Source: Hymenobacter amundsenii (GTDB lineage: Bacteria > Bacteroidota > Bacteroidia > Cytophagales > Hymenobacteraceae). Taken from it: 64,000 nucleotides of DNA. Positions 34,791 through 43,711 of the stretch are shown piece by piece. Under the pieces are notes generated by a model. It was not told the origin of the DNA. It made no database searches and saw nothing but the letters and a program-made list of their open reading frames with translations. The translations under genes and the position numbers were made by a program. Location: assembly GCF_002204745.1 (NCBI RefSeq), contig NZ_NIRR01000014.1, positions 1 through 64,000 on the forward strand, written 5' to 3'. Numbering within the stretch: the first letter of the stretch is position 1; each line of letters starts with the position of its first letter.

Positions 34791-36539
34791 ATGAAACGCC
34801 CGTTCTATCCGGTGCTGGTGGCCCTGCTGGCCGCCTGCACCACCACGTCCCCGAGTACCTCCCCCACCACTGTTGCAACTGTGGCCGCAACCAGCTTGGC
34901 CGCGCCGGTACCGGCCGCCACGCCCATTATTATGGCCAGGGCCATGGTGGTATCGGCCCACCCCGAAGCCACGCGCATCGGGGTGGAGATACTGCAACGC
35001 GGGGGCAATGCCTACGATGCGGCCGTGGCCGTGCAGTTCGCGCTGGCCGTAGCCCTGCCCGTGGCCGGCAACATCGGGGGCGGCGGCTTTCTACTGTACC
35101 GCGGTACCGACGGGGCCGAGGGGGCCCTCGACTTCCGCGAAACGGCCCCCGCCGCCGCCACCCGCGATATGTACCTCGACGCGGCCGGCAATGTAGTGCC
35201 CGACCTGAGCACGCTGGGCCACCGGGCGGCCGGCGTACCGGGCACGGTAGCCGGCATGTGGGAGCTGCACCAAAAACTGGGTAAGCTGCCCTGGAAAGAT
35301 GTGGTGGAGCCGGCCGTGCAGCTGGCTATGCAGGGCCTGAAGCTGACGGAAAAGGAAGCCGCCGGCCTCAACCGTACCCGCCCCGACTTCGTCCGCTTCA
35401 ACCCATCCAGCGCCTACCTGAAAACCGATGGCGGCTCCTGGCAGGCCGGCGAAACCATTTACCACCCCCAGCTGGCCCGCACCCTCGAATACATCCGCGA
35501 CCAGGGCCGCGACGGTTTCTATACCGGCCCTACCGCCAAGCTTATCGTGGCCGAAATGCAGCGCGGCCAGGGCCTGATTACCCAAGCCGATCTGGCGGGC
35601 TACCGGCCCCAGTGGCGCAAGCCGCTCCACGGCCATTACCGGGGCTACGAAGTGCTCACGTTCCCGCCGCCCAGCTCCGGGGGCGTAGCATTGCTGCAAA
35701 TGCTGCAAATGCTGGAACCCTACAACCTGGCCGCCGCCGGCTGGCACTCGCCCCAGGCCACGCACTGGATTACGGAGGCCGAGCGCCGCGTGTACGCCGA
35801 CCGCGCCACCTACCTCGGCGACCCGGACTTCGGGCGCGTGCCAGTTGCGCAACTCCTTGCACCCACCTACAACCAGCAGCGGATGGCTTCCACCCTCCCC
35901 CACCGGGCTACGCCCAGCGCCCAGGTGGCGGCCGGCACCGGCCTGCCCGCCTACGAGTCGGACCAGACCACGCACTACAATATCGTGGATGCCCAGGGCA
36001 ACGCCGTGAGTTGCACGACCACCCTCAACGGGGCCTACGGCAGCAAGGTGGTGGTGGCCGGGGCGGGCTTTATTCTCAATAATGAGATGGACGATTTCAG
36101 CAGCAAGGCCGGCACGCCCAACGCCTACGGGCTGGTGGGCGGCGTGGCCAACGCCATTGCCCCCGGCAAGCGCATGCTCTCCTCCATGACGCCCACCATC
36201 CTCACTAAAGGCAACAAACTGGCCCTGGTAGTGGGCACGCCCGGCGGCAGCACCATCATCACGAGCGTGCTGCAAGGCATTCTGAACGTGGTAGACTATG
36301 GCCAGAATGCCCAGCAGGCCGTGGCCGCGCCCCGCCTGCACCACCAGTGGCTCCCCGATCAGCTCGACGTGGAAGTCGGAGCTTTGCTACCCGCTGCTCA
36401 GGATTCGCTCCGGGCTTGGGGCTACCAGCTTAGCCCGCGCAACGCCTGGGGCCGCATGGAAATCATCCGGGTGCTGCCCAGCGGCCAGCTCGAAGGCGGC
36501 GCCGACCCCCGCGGCGACGATGCGGCCGCGGGCTATTAG
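34791..36539 (+). CDS. ggt: Gamma-glutamyltransferase (glutathione hydrolase), lipoprotein
   Basis: This 582-residue protein has a lipoprotein signal (MKRPFYPVLVALLAAC) and a Thr/Pro-rich linker, so it is membrane-anchored outside the cytoplasm. The GGT fold begins MVVSAHPEATRIGVEILQRG and includes GNIGGGGFLLYR. Autoprocessing exposes a Thr as nucleophile in ESDQTTHYNIVDAQGNAVSC (about residue 393), followed by LNGAYGSKVV and FILNNEMDDFSSKAG, all conserved. The enzyme hydrolyses or transfers gamma-glutamyl groups from glutathione and similar peptides. It is monocistronic, ending in a REP-like hairpin. Confidence 0.93.
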   Translation: MKRPFYPVLVALLAACTTTSPSTSPTTVATVAATSLAAPVPAATPIIMARAMVVSAHPEATRIGVEILQRGGNAYDAAVAVQFALAVALPVAGNIGGGGFLLYRGTDGAEGALDFRETAPAAATRDMYLDAAGNVVPDLSTLGHRAAGVPGTVAGMWELHQKLGKLPWKDVVEPAVQLAMQGLKLTEKEAAGLNRTRPDFVRFNPSSAYLKTDGGSWQAGETIYHPQLARTLEYIRDQGRDGFYTGPTAKLIVAEMQRGQGLITQADLAGYRPQWRKPLHGHYRGYEVLTFPPPSSGGVALLQMLQMLEPYNLAAAGWHSPQATHWITEAERRVYADRATYLGDPDFGRVPVAQLLAPTYNQQRMASTLPHRATPSAQVAAGTGLPAYESDQTTHYNIVDAQGNAVSCTTTLNGAYGSKVVVAGAGFILNNEMDDFSSKAGTPNAYGLVGGVANAIAPGKRMLSSMTPTILTKGNKLALVVGTPGGSTIITSVLQGILNVVDYGQNAQQAVAAPRLHHQWLPDQLDVEVGALLPAAQDSLRAWGYQLSPRNAWGRMEIIRVLPSGQLEGGADPRGDDAAAGY

Positions 36540-36558
36540 GATTATGGGCGAACGTAAA

Positions 36559-36661
36559 CGCCTGTCATCCTGACGAGAGAAGGACCTCACTCCACCAGAA
36601 CAGCCGTAGCAACGACTCGTTTTAGTGGAGTGAGGTCCTTCTTTCGTCAGGATGACAGGCG
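36559..36661. repeat. REP-like inverted repeat between convergent genes
   Basis: Arms at 36559-36595 and 36625-36661 pair with a few mismatches. The outer part reads CGCCTGTCATCCTGACGAGA, sharing the GTCATCCTGACGA core with the element at 43582-43674. It lies between ggt and a small minus-strand gene and can act as a bidirectional terminator. Confidence 0.88.
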
Positions 36662-36702
36662 ACGCCAGGCTAGCGCCTAACGCTTGGCTTCTGGCCTCTC
36701 GA

Positions 36703-37047
36703 TTACGCCGACTGCAACGACTTAGCAGCCGAGCTCAGCGTCTGGCCCAGCTCCTGCAGCTTAGCTTTGGCATCGTCGGTGGCGGTGCCGGCGGCTTTGG
36801 TGGTGTGCTCGCCCAGCGTGCTCAGCGACTTGCTGATTTTGCTGCCGTCGCCGCTGCCAATGGCGGTTTTCAGGTTTTCCAGCTCCGAGGCAATGGCACT
36901 CAGGGCGGGGCTGTTGGCTCCTTTGAGGGTAGTCACCCAGCTGTCGATGTTGCCGCCAGCGGCGGGGGCGGCAGCGCTGAGGCCGCCTTGGAGGGCTTGC
37001 AGGGTAGCGTCTATCTGGGCAGTTCCTTTGGTGGTGGACGAATCCAT
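36703..37047 (-). CDS. Small helical protein of unknown function (paralogue A)
   Basis: The 114-residue protein (MDSSTTKGTAQIDATLQALQ) has no signal peptide and looks fully alpha-helical. It is related to the product of the next gene: NIDSWVTTLKGANSPALSAI and KLQELGQTLSSAAKSL here match YIDSWIDALDGLGGSALTGL and QLRHLGQTLVTAAGNL there. It is Ala/Ser/Thr-rich. It may be a four-helix stress or envelope-associated protein, but no family is recognised. A 258-base AT-richer gap separates the two genes, so each probably has its own promoter. Confidence 0.7.
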   Translation of the reverse strand: MDSSTTKGTAQIDATLQALQGGLSAAAPAAGGNIDSWVTTLKGANSPALSAIASELENLKTAIGSGDGSKISKSLSTLGEHTTKAAGTATDDAKAKLQELGQTLSSAAKSLQSA

Positions 37048-37305
37048 AACGATGAGGGTTTTGGTGGAAAGAATGATATGTACCTTCTACCAGCAAACTC
37101 ATTAAAAGTTGATAATCAATTTGTTAAACATAGTACAACAAAACAAATCTTCAACTCGACTGTAGCGGCGGCCAGGGCGGTTAGCAGCCCGGTAGCGGCA
37201 TTCATACAACGCCGAACCGCGACGTTGGCAGCGGTTCCGGCCGTAATGTTGTACAATAGTAAATCAGCCAAAAAAATGTACGCTTCTGAGTCCGGCTTAA
37301 CCCGG
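37048..37305 (-). other. AT-rich spacer between the two small paralogues
   Basis: This 258-base gap is clearly more AT-rich than the surrounding genes, especially 37060-37150, and should hold the promoter of the 114-residue gene. No TTTG/TAnnTTTG pair with good spacing was found, and no gene is supported. Confidence 0.4.
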
Positions 37306-37656
37306 CTACGACATTTTGAGGTTGCCGGCAGCCGTTACCAGCGTCTGGCCCAAGTGGCGAAGCTGGTCGCCGGTACCGTCGGTAAAGCTATGCAGGTCGT
37401 GGGCCATGCGCGACGTTTCCTGGCCCAGCAGCTGGAGGCTGGCGGCTATGCCCACCCGGTCGTCGCGCTCGACGTGGCCGCGCAGGTTGCGTAACTCGCC
37501 TTGCAAGCCCGTGAGGGCCGAGCCGCCGAGGCCGTCGAGGGCGTCAATCCAGCTGTCGATATAGCCCAGGCCAGCCTCTACGGGATGCTGTTGGGGGTTG
37601 TTAAATGTGTCGTAGATACCCTGAATAGTTTGTTCGATGCGAGCGGCGTGGTCCAT
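37306..37656 (-). CDS. Small helical protein of unknown function (paralogue B)
   Basis: This 116-residue protein (MDHAARIEQTIQGIYDTFNN) is a diverged paralogue of the 114-residue protein encoded next downstream. The two share the IDSW-x-x-x-L motif about a third of the way in, an ELxNLR/ELENLK helix and the C-terminal LGQTL-x-x-AA pattern. It is more charged than its partner. No signal peptide or membrane helix is seen. The conserved ends across diverged paralogues support both as real genes. Function unknown. Confidence 0.7.
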   Translation of the reverse strand: MDHAARIEQTIQGIYDTFNNPQQHPVEAGLGYIDSWIDALDGLGGSALTGLQGELRNLRGHVERDDRVGIAASLQLLGQETSRMAHDLHSFTDGTGDQLRHLGQTLVTAAGNLKMS

Positions 37657-37779
37657 GTGGTAGCGGGGTTAGGAGAGGAATCGGTTAATAGAACCAGTAC
37701 GCCACCCAGGCCGCCGGTGTTGCCCCGCGTGAGGCCGGGAGCCGGTATATGAGCGAATGCCAGCACTGATCCTCTGCCC

Positions 37780-38364
37780 TTACTTCTTCATCGCTACCAG
37801 GTTGAAGGCTAGTTGGAACTCGTTGCGAATGGCGTAGGAGCCCAGATTCTGGAAGAAGCTGCTGGAGTTGTAATGGATACCAAATTGGGTGCGCTCGACA
37901 GTAGCCTGACCACTGACGTGCAGCCGGCCGTCGGGCCGCGCCTCCACGACGAGCGGGAAGCGGATGGGGCGGGTGACACCGCGCAAGGTGAGTTGCCCGG
38001 TAGCCATGCCGGCCCGTACTTCCCGCAGCTCGAAAACGGCCGTTGGGTATTTTGCCACGGCGAAAAAATCCTCCCCGCGCAGGTGCTCGGCCAGTTGGGC
38101 CTGCTCCTGGTCCAAGGTCGTCATATCGAACTCGAAACGGCCGTGGCGCAGCGTTTGGCCATCATAGCTGAAGCGGCCCCGGCCCAGCCGCACGGTGCCA
38201 CTGGGCGCGTAGCCGCCCACTTCGGCGTAGCCGGTCCAGGTAACGGTGGCCGGAACCACTTGGTACACGGCGGGGGTCGCCCAAACCGTTGGCGGGGGCG
38301 GGGTGGCGGGGCTGGTTTGGGGCGCGTGGTAAGTCAGGAGCAGAAAGAGCGTCAGGAGTTTCAT
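37780..38364 (-). CDS. YceI-family periplasmic lipid-binding protein
   Basis: This 194-residue protein has a signal peptide (MKLLTLFLLLTYHAPQ) and a YceI beta-barrel, with VTWTGYAEVGGYAPSGTVRL, LAEHLRGEDFFAVAKYPTAV and GQLTLRGVTRPIRFPL, all hallmark segments of the family. YceI proteins bind long-chain isoprenoid-like or other amphiphilic molecules in the periplasm. The C-terminus (TQFGIHYNSSSFFQNLGSYA) also fits. It follows the gene at 38454-38981 by 89 bases on the same strand. Confidence 0.88.
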   Translation of the reverse strand: MKLLTLFLLLTYHAPQTSPATPPPPTVWATPAVYQVVPATVTWTGYAEVGGYAPSGTVRLGRGRFSYDGQTLRHGRFEFDMTTLDQEQAQLAEHLRGEDFFAVAKYPTAVFELREVRAGMATGQLTLRGVTRPIRFPLVVEARPDGRLHVSGQATVERTQFGIHYNSSSFFQNLGSYAIRNEFQLAFNLVAMKK

Positions 38365-38453
38365 CAGTTGAAAAGGAAGTGGGCGCGTATGCTGATTCGC
38401 GGCCCGGGTGCGGGAAAATTGGGTGGAGCGCTGGCGGGCGTCGGTTGCCGGCG

Positions 38454-38981
38454 TTAGCGCGGAGTAGCTTCAGTTTCAATCAGCCCGAAGCCTTTGTAGA
38501 GCTTGCCGGCCGCGTCGCGGGCCAGCACGTACCAGAGCGCGTCGCCGCCGTAGAGGCGCTGGGCGCTGTCGGCGTAGCGGTAATTTTGAGCGAAGGTGTA
38601 GGTGCGGCCGGGGAGCAGGCGGCCGTTGGGGCACCGGAACAGTGCGGCAAATTCGGCGGGCGTTTCGTGCAGGTTGGCCAGCCAGCCGGCTTCGCTGTAC
38701 CAGATGTAGCTGCCGCACTCCACCACCGTTAGCTCCTGCCCTACCTCGGAACGCACCATGGTGCTATGCTTCCAGACGAAGCCGCCGGGCTGCTCGGGGT
38801 TGGGCTCGGGATGCACCGGGTTGGGCGTGTGCCAGAGCGTGAGGCCCACCGGCACCTGCCGCAGCTTGTCGGGAAGCACGCGGCGGTGGTCGGTCCAGGC
38901 GGGAGCCGCAGGCGGCGCGGTTTGGGCGCGCAGGGCAGTTGGTGCGGCGGCCAGCACGGCCAGTAGCAACAGGATTCTCAT
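38454..38981 (-). CDS. Exported protein of unknown function
   Basis: The 175-residue product has a signal peptide (MRILLLLAVLAAAPTALRAQ) and a compact domain rich in aromatic residues (VGLTLWHTPNPVHPEPNPEQ, VECGSYIWYSEAGWLANLHE, GDALWYVLARDAAGKLYKGF). Two Cys residues are present (ECGSY and FRCPNG), which could form a disulfide in the periplasm. No family is recognised. It lies between the YceI gene and an AraC-type regulator on the same strand. A CACCTTTG motif lies 20 or so bases upstream of its ATG. Confidence 0.65.
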   Translation of the reverse strand: MRILLLLAVLAAAPTALRAQTAPPAAPAWTDHRRVLPDKLRQVPVGLTLWHTPNPVHPEPNPEQPGGFVWKHSTMVRSEVGQELTVVECGSYIWYSEAGWLANLHETPAEFAALFRCPNGRLLPGRTYTFAQNYRYADSAQRLYGGDALWYVLARDAAGKLYKGFGLIETEATPR

Positions 38982-39130
38982 GGGGCTTGGGGCTTAATGA
39001 ACGACCCAAAGGTGCCCGCTCCAATCACCCCAAACGCCCCGAATCTGGCTTTGGGACGCCCCAAATCATGATGTGGGCGTTAATTCGGCAAAATGGTGAC
39101 CCGTTTTATCACCCTTATTCTACACCACCC

Positions 39131-40360
39131 TCATTCCCCGTTCCACTCTCTCGGGGCCCGGCCGGTGAACTGCTTGAAGATGCGGTTGAACGTGGTTTTG
39201 GAGTTGAAGCCGCACTCAAGGGCCACGCCCAGCAGCGTCAGGCGCTGGGCGTCGGGGGTGGCGAGGCGGCGCTTTACCTCGGCCACCCGGTATCCGTTCA
39301 CTAGGTCGTTGAAGCTCTGGCCAAAGCCTTGGTTGACAGTGAACGAAATCAGGCGCGGCGCTAAACCGGTGTGGGCCGACAGCTCGGCCAGCGTGAGCGT
39401 GGGGTTGAGGTAGAGTTGCTCCTCTTCCAGCGCCCGCCGGATGCGGGCCAGCGCCCCCGCATCGACGGCGGACGGCGGCGGTGCCACTGCTGGCGGGGCC
39501 AGCTTGGCGGCGGGAAAGGCGGCGGTGAGGTTACCCAGCAGGATGTCGGGGGCCAGGGCGGCACCCGAACCGGCCCGCGGCCCGGCCAATTGGGCGGGAG
39601 CCGCCGCCTCGCTTGCTGCCTGCTCGGCTTCCGGGACGAAGCTCACGGCCCGCATATCGGCTTGGCGCAGCCCCACCACGCCAATCAGAAACAACACGCC
39701 GCCCAGCAGTTCGGTGGAGTAATCATACTGGTAAAACAGGCCGAATAATTCGCGCATCACCACTTCCAGCAGCCATTGCAGGCTCACGACGGCCACCAGC
39801 ACCAGCAGCACCCGCAGCCACCGGAGCCGTAGCTCCGACACTTCCGAGAAATTATCTACCAGCCACCGCCGGTATTGCCCCAGCCGACGCAGGCTCAGCA
39901 GCAGGTACACGGTGAGCGAAACCCAGGTCCCGATGAACTCCAGCCGGTAGGTGTAGGGCCGGTGCACGTGCTCCCAGAACCAGAGGCGAGTGGCGTAGGG
40001 TTGCAGGCGCAGGCCCCAGTACAGCCCCGCCTGCGCCAGTACCGGCAGGAAGTGCCAGAGCTGCGCCGCCCGAAACCGGAAATTATGGTTGAGCAGGCTG
40101 CGCACGTAGAAGTACAGCAACGGGCCGAACGCGAAGGAATAGTAAATGGGCGCGAAGTACCAGTCGGCATTCTGGGCGTAGATGCTGGCCACCCGGAAAA
40201 ATCCATCGAGCAGCCACAGCGCAATAGCCAGCATGAGCAGGGCCAGAAAGCGGTTGGGCCGGCGGTTATGGCGGGCCAGCGCCAGCAACCCGGCCGCAAA
40301 AATGGCCTGGGACACCACGGCCAGCAGGCTTATTACAAGCGGCGTAAAGGGTATCTGCAT
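39131..40360 (-). CDS. Membrane-anchored AraC-family transcriptional regulator
   Basis: This 409-residue protein starts with seven or so membrane segments (MQIPFTPLVISLLAVVSQAI onward, residues about 1-235) and ends with an AraC helix-turn-helix pair (residues about 305-405): LTLAELSAHTGLAPRLISFT, GFGQSFNDLVNGYRVAEVKR, LGVALECGFNSKTTFNRIFK and FTGRAPREW. Such proteins in Bacteroidota sense a signal at the membrane and bind DNA directly. The ATG at 40360 begins the first membrane helix. It is divergent from the GH13 amylase pair, which may be its target; that link is inferred from position only. Confidence 0.88.
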   Translation of the reverse strand: MQIPFTPLVISLLAVVSQAIFAAGLLALARHNRRPNRFLALLMLAIALWLLDGFFRVASIYAQNADWYFAPIYYSFAFGPLLYFYVRSLLNHNFRFRAAQLWHFLPVLAQAGLYWGLRLQPYATRLWFWEHVHRPYTYRLEFIGTWVSLTVYLLLSLRRLGQYRRWLVDNFSEVSELRLRWLRVLLVLVAVVSLQWLLEVVMRELFGLFYQYDYSTELLGGVLFLIGVVGLRQADMRAVSFVPEAEQAASEAAAPAQLAGPRAGSGAALAPDILLGNLTAAFPAAKLAPPAVAPPPSAVDAGALARIRRALEEEQLYLNPTLTLAELSAHTGLAPRLISFTVNQGFGQSFNDLVNGYRVAEVKRRLATPDAQRLTLLGVALECGFNSKTTFNRIFKQFTGRAPREWNGE

Positions 40361-40637
40361 TTTCCTCTCCCTAAGCAGTTTAGCGGTTGTTCGGCTTGAT
40401 GATTTGGTGGTTGGCTGCAAGTTGCCATTGTTCTGCCAGAAAATAGTACCCTGACAACTAATCACAGTCGGCGTGAGTAGGGAGGCCAAAAAGGGGCGTT
40501 ACAAGATTTTTTAGGGCGCTTGCCGCATCAACTTCGGTGGGCCAACCGGGTGTGGGCTCACCGCTGCCGCTGGCAGCAAGCGCCACGCCCCGTATCAAGG
40601 CAACCAATCCAACCTGCCCTGGCGCCCGAAAACTGCG

Positions 40638-40645
40638 TATGTTGG
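40638..40645 (+). promoter_or_regulatory. Putative -7 element of amylase 1, leaderless start
   Basis: TATGTTGG is followed by GCCC and the ATG at 40650, again a four-base gap. It fits TAnnTTTG with one substitution. The upstream half-element is unclear. Confidence 0.4.
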
Positions 40646-40649
40646 GCCC

Positions 40650-42083
40650 ATGCCTCTTTTCCGCCTCCTCCACCTCCTTGGGTTAGTCACGCTGCTGGCC
40701 GCCTGCCAAACCCAACCCGCCGGGCCGCCGCCGGCTTGCCCGGCCCCGGCGCCATTCACGGTGCAGCACCCGGCCTGGGCGGCCCAGGCCAGCATCTACG
40801 AGGTCAATATCCGCCAATACACGCCCGAGGGCACGTTTCGGGCCTTCGAGGCCCACTTGCCCCGCCTCGACAGCATGGGCGTGGGTATTCTGTGGCTGAT
40901 GCCCATCAACCCCATCGGCCGGGTGAAGCGCAAGGGCACGCTCGGCAGCTACTACTCGGTGCAAGACTACCGGGCCGTGAACCCCGAAATGGGCACGCTG
41001 GCCGATTTGCAGCACTTAGTAGCCGCCGCCCACCAGCGCGGCATGCACGTTATTCTCGATTGGGTAGCCAACCACACCAGCTGGGACAGCGAGTTGGCCC
41101 GCCAGCACCCCGACTGGTTCACGCGCGACTCACTGGGCCGGTTCGTGCCCCCAGTAGCCGATTGGCAGGACGTGATTGACCTCGACTACAGCAAGCCCGA
41201 GCTACGCCGCTACATGACCGGGAGCCTGACCTATTGGGTGCGCGAGGCCGACGTGGATGGGTTCCGTTGCGACGTGGCCGGGCTGGTGCCCACCGATTTC
41301 TGGAACGACACCCGCGCCGCGCTGGCCCAAATCAAGCCCGTGTTTCTACTGGCCGAGTGGGACGAGCTGCACGCGCCACCCTTCCTGAAGCCCGGCGAGT
41401 TTACGCCCGACAGCCACCTGCTCGAAAAGGCCTTCGACGCCACCTACGCGTTGCGCCTGCGCTACCTGCTCGACAGCATTGCACGGCGCCAGCAGCCCAC
41501 GGGGGCCATTACACGCTATTTGGAGGCCGAGCGGGCCAAGTACCCGGCTGGGGTGTATCTGATGAACTTCACTAGCAGCCACGACATCAACAGCTGGGAC
41601 GGCACCGAATACGAGCGGCTGGGGGCCAACGCCCTGCCCCAGGCCGTACTGGCAGCCCTGCTGCCAGGCATCCCGATGGTGTATTCGGGCCAGGAGGCAG
41701 CGCTTAAAAAACGCCTCAGCTTCTTCGAGAAAGACCCCATTCCGTGGAACGGCTACCCGCTCCAGGACTTTTACACCCGGCTGCTGAACCTCAAAAAACG
41801 CAACCCGGCTTTGGCCAACGGCGACGCCTGCGCCGAAATGGAAACCTTGCCTCTCAGCTCCAGCCCCTGGGTGTACGGCTTCGTGCGCCGCCGCGAGCAG
41901 GCCGCCGTGCTCACGGCCGTCAACCTCGACACCCAACCCCATGAGTTGACCATGCGCACGCTCGGGCCGGGCACCTACCGCGAGCTGTTCAGCCAGCAGA
42001 TTCTGCGGCTGGGCTCGGGCTCGAAGGTGCTGCTGCCCGCCCACGGCTACCGCGTGTACGAGCGGCTACCCGATGCACGGTAG
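40650..42083 (+). CDS. GH13 alpha-amylase-type lipoprotein
   Basis: This 477-residue enzyme has a lipoprotein signal (MPLFRLLHLLGLVTLLAAC), so it is exported and membrane-anchored. The GH13 barrel has SIYEVNIRQYTPEGTFRAFE, VILDWVANHTSWD, the nucleophile Asp in DGFRCDVAGLVPTDFW (about residue 206), the acid/base Glu in FLLAEWDELH (about 235) and the third acid Asp in SSHDINSWDGTE. It should cleave alpha-1,4 glucans or related oligosaccharides outside the cytoplasm. The next gene encodes a close paralogue without a signal, so one enzyme can act outside and one inside. Substrate range is not resolved. Confidence 0.9.
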   Translation: MPLFRLLHLLGLVTLLAACQTQPAGPPPACPAPAPFTVQHPAWAAQASIYEVNIRQYTPEGTFRAFEAHLPRLDSMGVGILWLMPINPIGRVKRKGTLGSYYSVQDYRAVNPEMGTLADLQHLVAAAHQRGMHVILDWVANHTSWDSELARQHPDWFTRDSLGRFVPPVADWQDVIDLDYSKPELRRYMTGSLTYWVREADVDGFRCDVAGLVPTDFWNDTRAALAQIKPVFLLAEWDELHAPPFLKPGEFTPDSHLLEKAFDATYALRLRYLLDSIARRQQPTGAITRYLEAERAKYPAGVYLMNFTSSHDINSWDGTEYERLGANALPQAVLAALLPGIPMVYSGQEAALKKRLSFFEKDPIPWNGYPLQDFYTRLLNLKKRNPALANGDACAEMETLPLSSSPWVYGFVRRREQAAVLTAVNLDTQPHELTMRTLGPGTYRELFSQQILRLGSGSKVLLPAHGYRVYERLPDAR

Positions 42084-42200
42084 CCGCTAACAGCGCCAAA
42101 CAAAACTACGACGGCCCGATTTACGTGTGTTGGAGCCGCAGCCACCTGGCCCCGCTTTCGTCCTTATCTGACCCGCCTTATCGCGCCCCTATTGCCTGTT

Positions 42201-43547
42201 ATGTCCCAATCGTCGCCGCACCCTCACGCCCAACAGTTTCAGGTTCAGCATCCTGCTTGGGCGCTCAACGCAACCATCTACGAAGTCAATATCCGCCAAT
42301 ACACGCCCGAGGGCACGTTTCGGGCTTTTGAGACGCACCTGCCCCGGCTGGCGGCTATGGGCATCAGCATTATCTGGCTGATGCCCGTTCATCCGATTGG
42401 GGAGCAGCACCGTAAGGGCACGCTCGGCAGCCAGTACGCCGTGCGCGACTATTTCGGCGTGAACCCCGAATTCGGCACCTTGGCCGACCTGTGCCACCTC
42501 GTGGCCGCCGCCCACGCCCTAGGCCTGCGGGTGCTGCTCGATTGGGTGGCCAACCATACCAGCTGGGACAACCCGCTCGTGACCCAGCACCCCGACTGGT
42601 ACCAGCACGATGCCCAGGGCGCCCTCGTGCCCCCGGTGGCCGACTGGCACGATGTAGTAGCCTTCGACTACGGCAACCCCGAACTGCGCCGCTACATGAC
42701 CGACGCACTGTGCTACTGGGTGCGCGAAGCCGATATCGACGGTTACCGCTGCGACGTGGCGGCGCTGGTGCCCACCGATTTTTGGGATGAGGCCCGCCCC
42801 GCCCTCGAAGCCCTCAAGCCCGTGTTCATGCTGGCCGAATGGGATGAGCTATATCCGTCGGGCGGGCTAACGTGGGAGGAGTTCAACTCCGATACCCACC
42901 TCTTGGAGCAGGCCTTCGACATGACATTCGGCCTGCGCCTGCACTACCTGCTCGACACGATTGCTGAGGGCAAAGCCTCCCTCTCCACCCTCGACGAGTA
43001 CCGCGCCGCCGAGCGGGCCAAGTACCCGCCCTCGGTGTACCTAATGAATTTCACGAGCAACCACGACGTGAACAGCTGGGACGGCACCGAATACGAGCGC
43101 CTCGGCCCGCTGGCTCTGCCCTTCGCCGTGCTCACGGTGCTACTGCCCGGCATGCCGCTGGTGTACTCGGGCCAGGAAGCGGCCCTTAAAAAGCGGCTCG
43201 ACTTCTTCGATAAAGACCCGATTGCGTGGCAGGATTTCCCGCTCCAGGATTTCTACACGCGCCTGCTCCAGCTCAAGCGCCGCCACCCGGCCTTGCTCAA
43301 CGGCGACCCCGAAAGCTGCTTCGAGCGTCTGCCCGGCTCTGATTCGCTCTACGCCTTCCGGCGCCACAAAAACGGCGCGGCCGTGCTCTGCGTCATCAAC
43401 ATCGCAGCCGAAACGCAGGATCTGCCGCTGCCCGAGGCCGCCGCAGGTACCTGGCACGATGTGTTCAGCCACGATCAGCTGATGTTCCAGGCAGCCGACA
43501 CGCTGCCCGTACCCGCCCACGGCTGGCGCGTGCTGGAGCAGGTGTAG
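42201..43547 (+). CDS. GH13 alpha-amylase-type enzyme, cytoplasmic paralogue
   Basis: This 448-residue protein is a close paralogue of the preceding amylase but starts MSQSSPHPHAQQFQVQHPAW with no signal peptide. The catalytic motifs are kept: DGYRCDVAALVPTDFW, FMLAEWDELY and SNHDVNSWDGTE. At the DNA level a stretch of about 45 bases near the 5' end (from CGAAGTCAATATCCGCCAAT) is almost the same in both genes, suggesting fairly recent duplication or gene conversion. It lies 118 bases after the first gene and may share its transcript. It ends in a REP-like hairpin. Confidence 0.9.
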   Translation: MSQSSPHPHAQQFQVQHPAWALNATIYEVNIRQYTPEGTFRAFETHLPRLAAMGISIIWLMPVHPIGEQHRKGTLGSQYAVRDYFGVNPEFGTLADLCHLVAAAHALGLRVLLDWVANHTSWDNPLVTQHPDWYQHDAQGALVPPVADWHDVVAFDYGNPELRRYMTDALCYWVREADIDGYRCDVAALVPTDFWDEARPALEALKPVFMLAEWDELYPSGGLTWEEFNSDTHLLEQAFDMTFGLRLHYLLDTIAEGKASLSTLDEYRAAERAKYPPSVYLMNFTSNHDVNSWDGTEYERLGPLALPFAVLTVLLPGMPLVYSGQEAALKKRLDFFDKDPIAWQDFPLQDFYTRLLQLKRRHPALLNGDPESCFERLPGSDSLYAFRRHKNGAAVLCVINIAAETQDLPLPEAAAGTWHDVFSHDQLMFQAADTLPVPAHGWRVLEQV

Positions 43548-43581
43548 CGGTTCGTTGCTGATGGTTGCCAGTAACCGGTTT

Positions 43582-43674
43582 GTCACCCTGACGAAGAAAA
43601 GACCCTTTAACGTTGAGGCGGGTCGTGGCTACGGCTGTTGTGGCGTGAGAGGGTGCTTCCTTCGTCAGGATGAC
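43582..43674. repeat. REP-like inverted repeat, degenerate, between convergent genes
   Basis: GTCACCCTGACGAAGAAAAG (43582 onward) pairs imperfectly with the region ending CTTCCTTCGTCAGGATGAC at 43674; the middle of the element has many mismatches. The core matches that of the element at 36559-36661. It lies between amylase 2 and the beta-lactamase gene. Confidence 0.8.
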
Positions 43675-43711
43675 GTTCCTTTATAAACAGCTGTCAACCA
43701 ACAACGAGCTT

